DNA of 64,000 nt, taken from NCBI GenBank assembly GCA_903902705.1, contig CAIUVX010000064.1, positions 1-64,000 on the forward strand. Direction: 5' to 3'. This DNA comes from an uncultured Methylococcales bacterium (lineage in GTDB: Bacteria > Pseudomonadota > Gammaproteobacteria > Methylococcales > Methylomonadaceae). This document shows positions 60,632-64,000 of the stretch, piece after piece; the stretch's first letter is position 1; every line of letters begins with the position of its first letter. The notes under the pieces are model-generated. The model was not told where the DNA came from, did no database searches, and worked only from the letters and a program-made list of their open reading frames with translations. Both the position numbers and the translations under genes were made by a program.

Positions 60632-61171
60632 ATGAAAACACAACATCTATTATTTTGTCTGTTTGGCATAATTGCACTGACAAACGTTGCTGGTGCTGAT
60701 GAAAAGAATGTTGGTAAGGGGAAGATAACAGCCGAAGAAGTTAAAGCTTTTTTTAAGCCTAAAGTTGTTGAGTTGGATGCAAATGGCAAACCCATAAAAA
60801 GCCGTAAAATAGCTCCAATAACAGAAGATCTGCCAGCAATATCTATGGAAATTGTCTTTGACTATAAGTCAGCAAAACTGACTGACGCTGCGAAGGAACA
60901 GCTTACACCTGTCGGGCAAGCATTGATTTCTGAAGACTTAAAAGATCAAAGTTTTATCGTTGAAGGTCATACCGATGCTGTTGGTAGTCAACCTTACAAC
61001 AAAACGCTATCTGAACAGCGAGCTGCGTCTGTAAAGGATTTTTTGGTTAATAATTTTAGTGTTCAACCTGACCATATTCAAATTGTTGGTAAAGGTAAAG
61101 AGGGTCTGCTCGACCCTAAGCATCCAGACAGTGAAGTTAATCGGCGAGTACGCTTTATTGCTAAACAGTGA
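60632..61171 (+). CDS. OmpA-family peptidoglycan-binding protein (copy 2)
   Basis: A 179-residue paralogue of the preceding gene with the same signal peptide start (MKTQHLLFCLFGI) and OmpA_C domain (FIVEGHTDAVGSQPYNKTLSEQRAASVKDFL). The variable middle region differs: it lacks the Pro/Lys stretch and is 32 residues shorter overall. Tandem duplication with divergence of the linker is the likely history. It lies before a Ser/Thr kinase gene; a terminator-like hairpin separates them. Confidence 0.9.
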   Translation: MKTQHLLFCLFGIIALTNVAGADEKNVGKGKITAEEVKAFFKPKVVELDANGKPIKSRKIAPITEDLPAISMEIVFDYKSAKLTDAAKEQLTPVGQALISEDLKDQSFIVEGHTDAVGSQPYNKTLSEQRAASVKDFLVNNFSVQPDHIQIVGKGKEGLLDPKHPDSEVNRRVRFIAKQ

Positions 61172-61303
61172 GAATATTGGCACTGTTGTTTGTCATAAAA
61201 CGCCGTTAGCCTAGTAAAATATCGTACTGAATTATTTGAATAATATTATCGCCCACCTTATTGTTGGAGGGCGAACAAGGATGCGTAGAGCTACTCCCCT
61301 CGC

Positions 61304-61344
61304 AAAAATCATCGCCAATTTTAAAAAATGGGCGATGATTTTTT
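61304..61344 (+). terminator. Terminator/attenuator between OmpA copy 2 and the kinase
   Basis: AAAAATCATCGCC and GGCGATGATTTTT form a 13-bp stem around 14 nt, ending in a T-run. It is 132 nt after the OmpA stop and only 33 nt before the kinase ATG, so it could also regulate entry into the kinase gene. The preceding stretch, GGAGGGCGAAC ... GTAGAGCTAC, is structured but not recognised. Confidence 0.65.
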
Positions 61345-61376
61345 GTCAAAGTTAATTTTTAAGGCTTGATTCTTTT

Positions 61377-63164
61377 ATGTCGGAAAAATCGCACACCGAT
61401 TCAAATGATACTGATGTTACCCGTGTTAAAAATGATACGGATGTTACGCTTGTTCAATCAGTAGACCTCAATGAAGAACAGACAATACTAAATTCAAATC
61501 CGTCTGCCAATTCTTCAACAGAGCAAACGACCAATGAACGGCGTGTTCAATCCAGTACAAGCGTAAGTAGCTACTCCAATACAGGTTCATTTCCTACCAT
61601 GCCGCTAGAAATAGGTAGCGTAGTAAAAAACACCTATGAACTGGTTCAGGTATTGGGTGAAGGTGGTATGGGTAGCGTTTTTAAAGCACTGAATAAAGAC
61701 TGGGAGGAAGTCGGCGCACGAGATCCTTATGTGGCTCTCAAAGTATTAAAATCAGAGTTGTCTGGTAACAAAGAGCTGGTCATGGGTTTATTCAGAGAGT
61801 TTGATCGTATCAAAATGCTCTCCGACTGTCCGAACAATATTAAAGTTCACGACTTTGGTCGAGACGGCGCAAATGTTTTCATGACCATGGAATACCTTAC
61901 TGGGCAAACATTGAGCGAATACATCAACCATCAACCAACGACCTTGGCTCACGCTTGGTTCATTATTGAAGGCGTTGGCAATGCCCTCGCTTTTGCGCAT
62001 GAACACAACATCGTCCATCGTGACATTAAACCTGGAAATATTTTCATCACTGAGAAAGGTGTGGTGAAGGTATTGGATTTTGGCATTGCATCTAAGATAA
62101 ACGAAAACGAAGACGATAGAACCAAATTTAATGGCGATGATCTTGGTGCATTTACACTAGCCTATGCGTCTCCTGACACCCGACTGGGTGATCCTCCCGA
62201 TTGCCGTGATGATATTTATTCATTTGCCTGTGTTATTTACGAAATACTAACGGGCAAAAAGTTTTTTGATCCAAAAAGAAGAAGTAAAAAAGCCGAACCG
62301 ATTCATGGTTTAAACACTAAGCAAATGGAAGCGTTAAACAAAGCCTTAGCGTTTGAAAGAGACTTACGCACCCCTAATATTCGTGAATTACTGGATAAAT
62401 TACGCCCTGTTAAAACACCTTGGTTAAAATACGGCAGCATTGGTGGTGGCGTAGTGCTTATTATTATAGGCTTGCTGGTAGTGTTCAAACCCGCTCCCGT
62501 TCCACCTCCTATTAATTATACAAAGCAAATTGAAAGCAAAGTGGACTCAGCTGAAAATGCCAAAAAAGAGGCTGATAGAATCGTGGCTGAAAATGCCAAA
62601 AAAGAGGCTGATAGAATCGTGGCTGAAAATGCCAAAAAAGAGGCTGATAGAATCGCGGCTGAAAATGCTAAAAAAGAAGCTGATAGAATCGCGGCTGAAA
62701 ATGCTAAAAAAGAAGCTGATAGAATCGCGGCTGAAAATGATAAAAAAGAAGCTGGTCAATTAACTCCCCCCTTTCAATTTGGAACAAGTAGTGATGGTGT
62801 TATACAGCTACAAACCTCAAAACTTGAGTATAAAAATGGCGAGTCATTTCATTTGAGTTTTACCCTAACACAGCCTAGTTATGTTCGAGTGAACGACCAT
62901 GATACTAAAGGTGAAATAACAACCTTACGTCCTAATCCCCGTCAGCCAGATAAATTACTCCCTGCCGATAGAGAGCAGCTTTTTCCACCTAAAGGCATTG
63001 ATCTTCCTATAGAAGGTAATTCTGGTGACGGTACTATAACTGTGGTAGCAAGCTCACAAGCTTTTTCAAAATCTGACCAATTACTTAATGCCGATGGCAG
63101 TATTTCTGAACAAGTGAAAAATGGCGCGTATTCATGGGTGCAAGTCCACTATAAGCTACGTTAA
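61377..63164 (+). CDS. Transmembrane Ser/Thr protein kinase with DUF4384-like tail
   Basis: A 595-residue Hanks-type kinase. After a Ser/Thr/Asn-rich N-terminus, the kinase domain (about 84-330) has LGEGGMGSVFKA, VALKVLK, HRDIKPGNIF, DFGIAS and the activation-segment YASPD. One transmembrane helix lies at about 353-372 (YGSIGGGVVLIIIGLLVVF). Outside it is a 12-residue repeat, ENAKKEADRI(V/A)A, six times at about 393-464. A final domain (SFHLSFTLTQPSYVRV ... LRPNPRQPDKLLP) is DUF4384-like. The protein could sense periplasmic or cell-wall state. Two OmpA genes lie upstream, in keeping with that. Confidence 0.9.
   Translation: MSEKSHTDSNDTDVTRVKNDTDVTLVQSVDLNEEQTILNSNPSANSSTEQTTNERRVQSSTSVSSYSNTGSFPTMPLEIGSVVKNTYELVQVLGEGGMGSVFKALNKDWEEVGARDPYVALKVLKSELSGNKELVMGLFREFDRIKMLSDCPNNIKVHDFGRDGANVFMTMEYLTGQTLSEYINHQPTTLAHAWFIIEGVGNALAFAHEHNIVHRDIKPGNIFITEKGVVKVLDFGIASKINENEDDRTKFNGDDLGAFTLAYASPDTRLGDPPDCRDDIYSFACVIYEILTGKKFFDPKRRSKKAEPIHGLNTKQMEALNKALAFERDLRTPNIRELLDKLRPVKTPWLKYGSIGGGVVLIIIGLLVVFKPAPVPPPINYTKQIESKVDSAENAKKEADRIVAENAKKEADRIVAENAKKEADRIAAENAKKEADRIAAENAKKEADRIAAENDKKEAGQLTPPFQFGTSSDGVIQLQTSKLEYKNGESFHLSFTLTQPSYVRVNDHDTKGEITTLRPNPRQPDKLLPADREQLFPPKGIDLPIEGNSGDGTITVVASSQAFSKSDQLLNADGSISEQVKNGAYSWVQVHYKLR
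62553..62768 (+). repeat. 36-bp tandem repeat in the kinase gene
   Basis: Six consecutive 36-bp units encode ENAKKEADRIVA-type 12-mers; the first five are almost identical in DNA and the last has diverged (ENDKKEAGQL). The peptide would form a long charged helix or coiled coil, similar in style to TolA. Copy number is likely to vary between strains. Confidence 0.93.
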
Positions 63165-63199
63165 CACACGCTATATTCAATTAAATCGTGTGTGTTTTT
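63165..63199. terminator. Terminator after the kinase gene
   Basis: CACACG and CGTGTG form a stem around 16 nt, with TGTTTTT following on the plus strand. It lies directly after the kinase stop and before the end of the convergent sensor gene. Confidence 0.55.
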
Positions 63200-63215
63200 C
63201 TGGGTTATACAGATT

Positions 63216-64000
63216 TCACTCACTGCCCGCCGCCGCAACCAAATCAATAATTTGGTCGAATTGATAATGAGCTGCCAATTGTTGCAAACCATCGGCAATG
63301 GCGGGAGCGATGAGGCGAATTTGAGCGAGTACCGCGTCGGTTTCTTCAATATCCAGATTTAACGCGGCTTCGTGTAATTGTTGTCGCAGTGCAATAGGTA
63401 GCGTGGTTAGCATTTCAGCGGTTATTTCCACAACAGGCGATGATGCGGATTCTAAGGCATCTTCATAAATAAAGTTAACCCCTAGCAGGTTTGCCAGTGC
63501 GGTAAAAATCTCTGGAATGTGAAACGGTTTGTGTAGCACTGCATCACAGCCCGCATTAATGATGCTATCGTGTTGATCTATAAAAGCACTGGCAGTCAAG
63601 GCAATGATTTTAACCGCCTTGCCTCCGTTCAATTGGCGAATGTTAGCCGTAGCTTGATAACCATCCATCACAGGCATACGCATATCCATCCAGATTAAAT
63701 GCGGTTGCCATTGTTCAAACGCGCTAATGCGGTATTCGCAGTCAAAGGCTAAATGCTGCTCGATAATGAACTTGAGATAATCCGCCATACTTTGGCGTGA
63801 CTCAGGCACAACCAGTGCTAACCAGTGTGCAGTGTCACGCAAATAATCGAGGGGGATACCAAAAATATCATCGAGAATAGCGGAACTTGTCCATAAATCA
63901 TGGCTTATGTCATAGTGATAGTTGCCCAGTTTGGCGAGCCTCTGAGCGTCATAGAGTGCTTGCTGATTGATTTTCAGCAACTCCATATCGTGTTCTTGGC
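63216..64000 (-). pseudogene. Hybrid sensor kinase fragment with apparent internal deletion (runs off window)
   Basis: The frame is open to the window end and the visible part has over 256 residues. A PAS-like start (AQRLAKLGNYHYDISHDLWTSSAILDDIFGI) reaches CEYRIS, then passes directly into the second half of a response-regulator receiver (PHLIWMDMRMPVMDGYQ, IIALTASAF, CDAVLHKPF). A C-terminal helical region follows. The remainder of PAS, HisKA, HATPase and the first receiver strand with its acidic pair are missing. The simplest reading is an in-frame deletion in a hybrid histidine kinase gene. The phospho-acceptor Asp remains, but a working receiver is unlikely. Confidence 0.72.

Overview
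The window is a gene-dense stretch of a moderately AT-rich gammaproteobacterial chromosome. The evidence is the hemC-hemD-hemX-hemY order, nadK-recN, hldE/hldD/gmhA lipopolysaccharide heptose genes, a Zur regulator next to a ZnuD-type receptor, YbiT and YheS ABC-F proteins, and FapD/FapF-like genes. A small amino-acid-kinase gene directly behind pabB and a membrane-bound CxxCH protein of a type I associate with methane and ammonia oxidisers hint at Methylococcales. That placement is inference and not proven by this window. I see no rRNA, tRNA, CRISPR array or intact insertion sequence.

Layout. 1-4.5 kb: haem synthesis operon. 4.5-8.8 kb: DksA-like zinc protein, then MoxR/DUF58/TgpA-type transglutaminase. 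8.8-12.3 kb: an accessory island with an ATPase remnant, a beta-barrel protein carrying an excisionase-like HTH, a free-standing C39 peptidase and a secreted CHAP protein, bracketed by palindromic repeats. 12.3-17.8 kb: housekeeping genes (mltA, phosphatase, mazG, sugar/nucleoside kinase, dgkA, gcvH, grxC, ppnP, NYN nuclease). 17.9-21.4 kb: ybiT, a basic RNA-binding-like protein, a membrane cytochrome. 21.5-24.2 kb: zinc-uptake pair with two Zur operators. 24.5-33.8 kb: glgX, heptose operon, yheS, pabB and kinase. 33.8-35.1 kb: ECF sigma factor and H-NS. 35.7-39.4 kb: nadK, recN, agmatine deiminase. 39.6-43.3 kb: TonB receptor and PepSY reductase, then a decayed copy of the deiminase 3' end. 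43.4-47.5 kb: a candidate c-di-GMP riboswitch and a 1276-residue surface protein with DUF4347 and CshA-type repeats. 47.5-59.5 kb: rpe, an SGNH/MBOAT O-acetylation pair, an Hsp70 relative, yoaA, tsaB, EVE, DUF1415, a membrane protein, TPR and small proteins. 59.6-63.2 kb: two duplicated OmpA genes with duplicated promoters and a Ser/Thr kinase with a periplasmic DUF4384-like tail. 63.2-64 kb: the end of a sensor kinase that appears internally deleted.

The strongest candidate for an undescribed system is the minus-strand cassette at 9.3-11.8 kb. A CHAP (cysteine peptidoglycan-hydrolase fold) protein carries a Sec signal followed by a C39-leader-like motif. A Sec-exported C39 peptidase with a complete triad follows, then an outer-membrane barrel. 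A terminator-like hairpin between the first two genes could keep the substrate in excess over its exporter. The peptidase/barrel pair parallels FapD/FapF of the Pseudomonas functional-amyloid system, but the apparent cargo is an enzyme and not an amyloid. Second in interest is the riboswitch-DUF4347-CshA adhesin unit.
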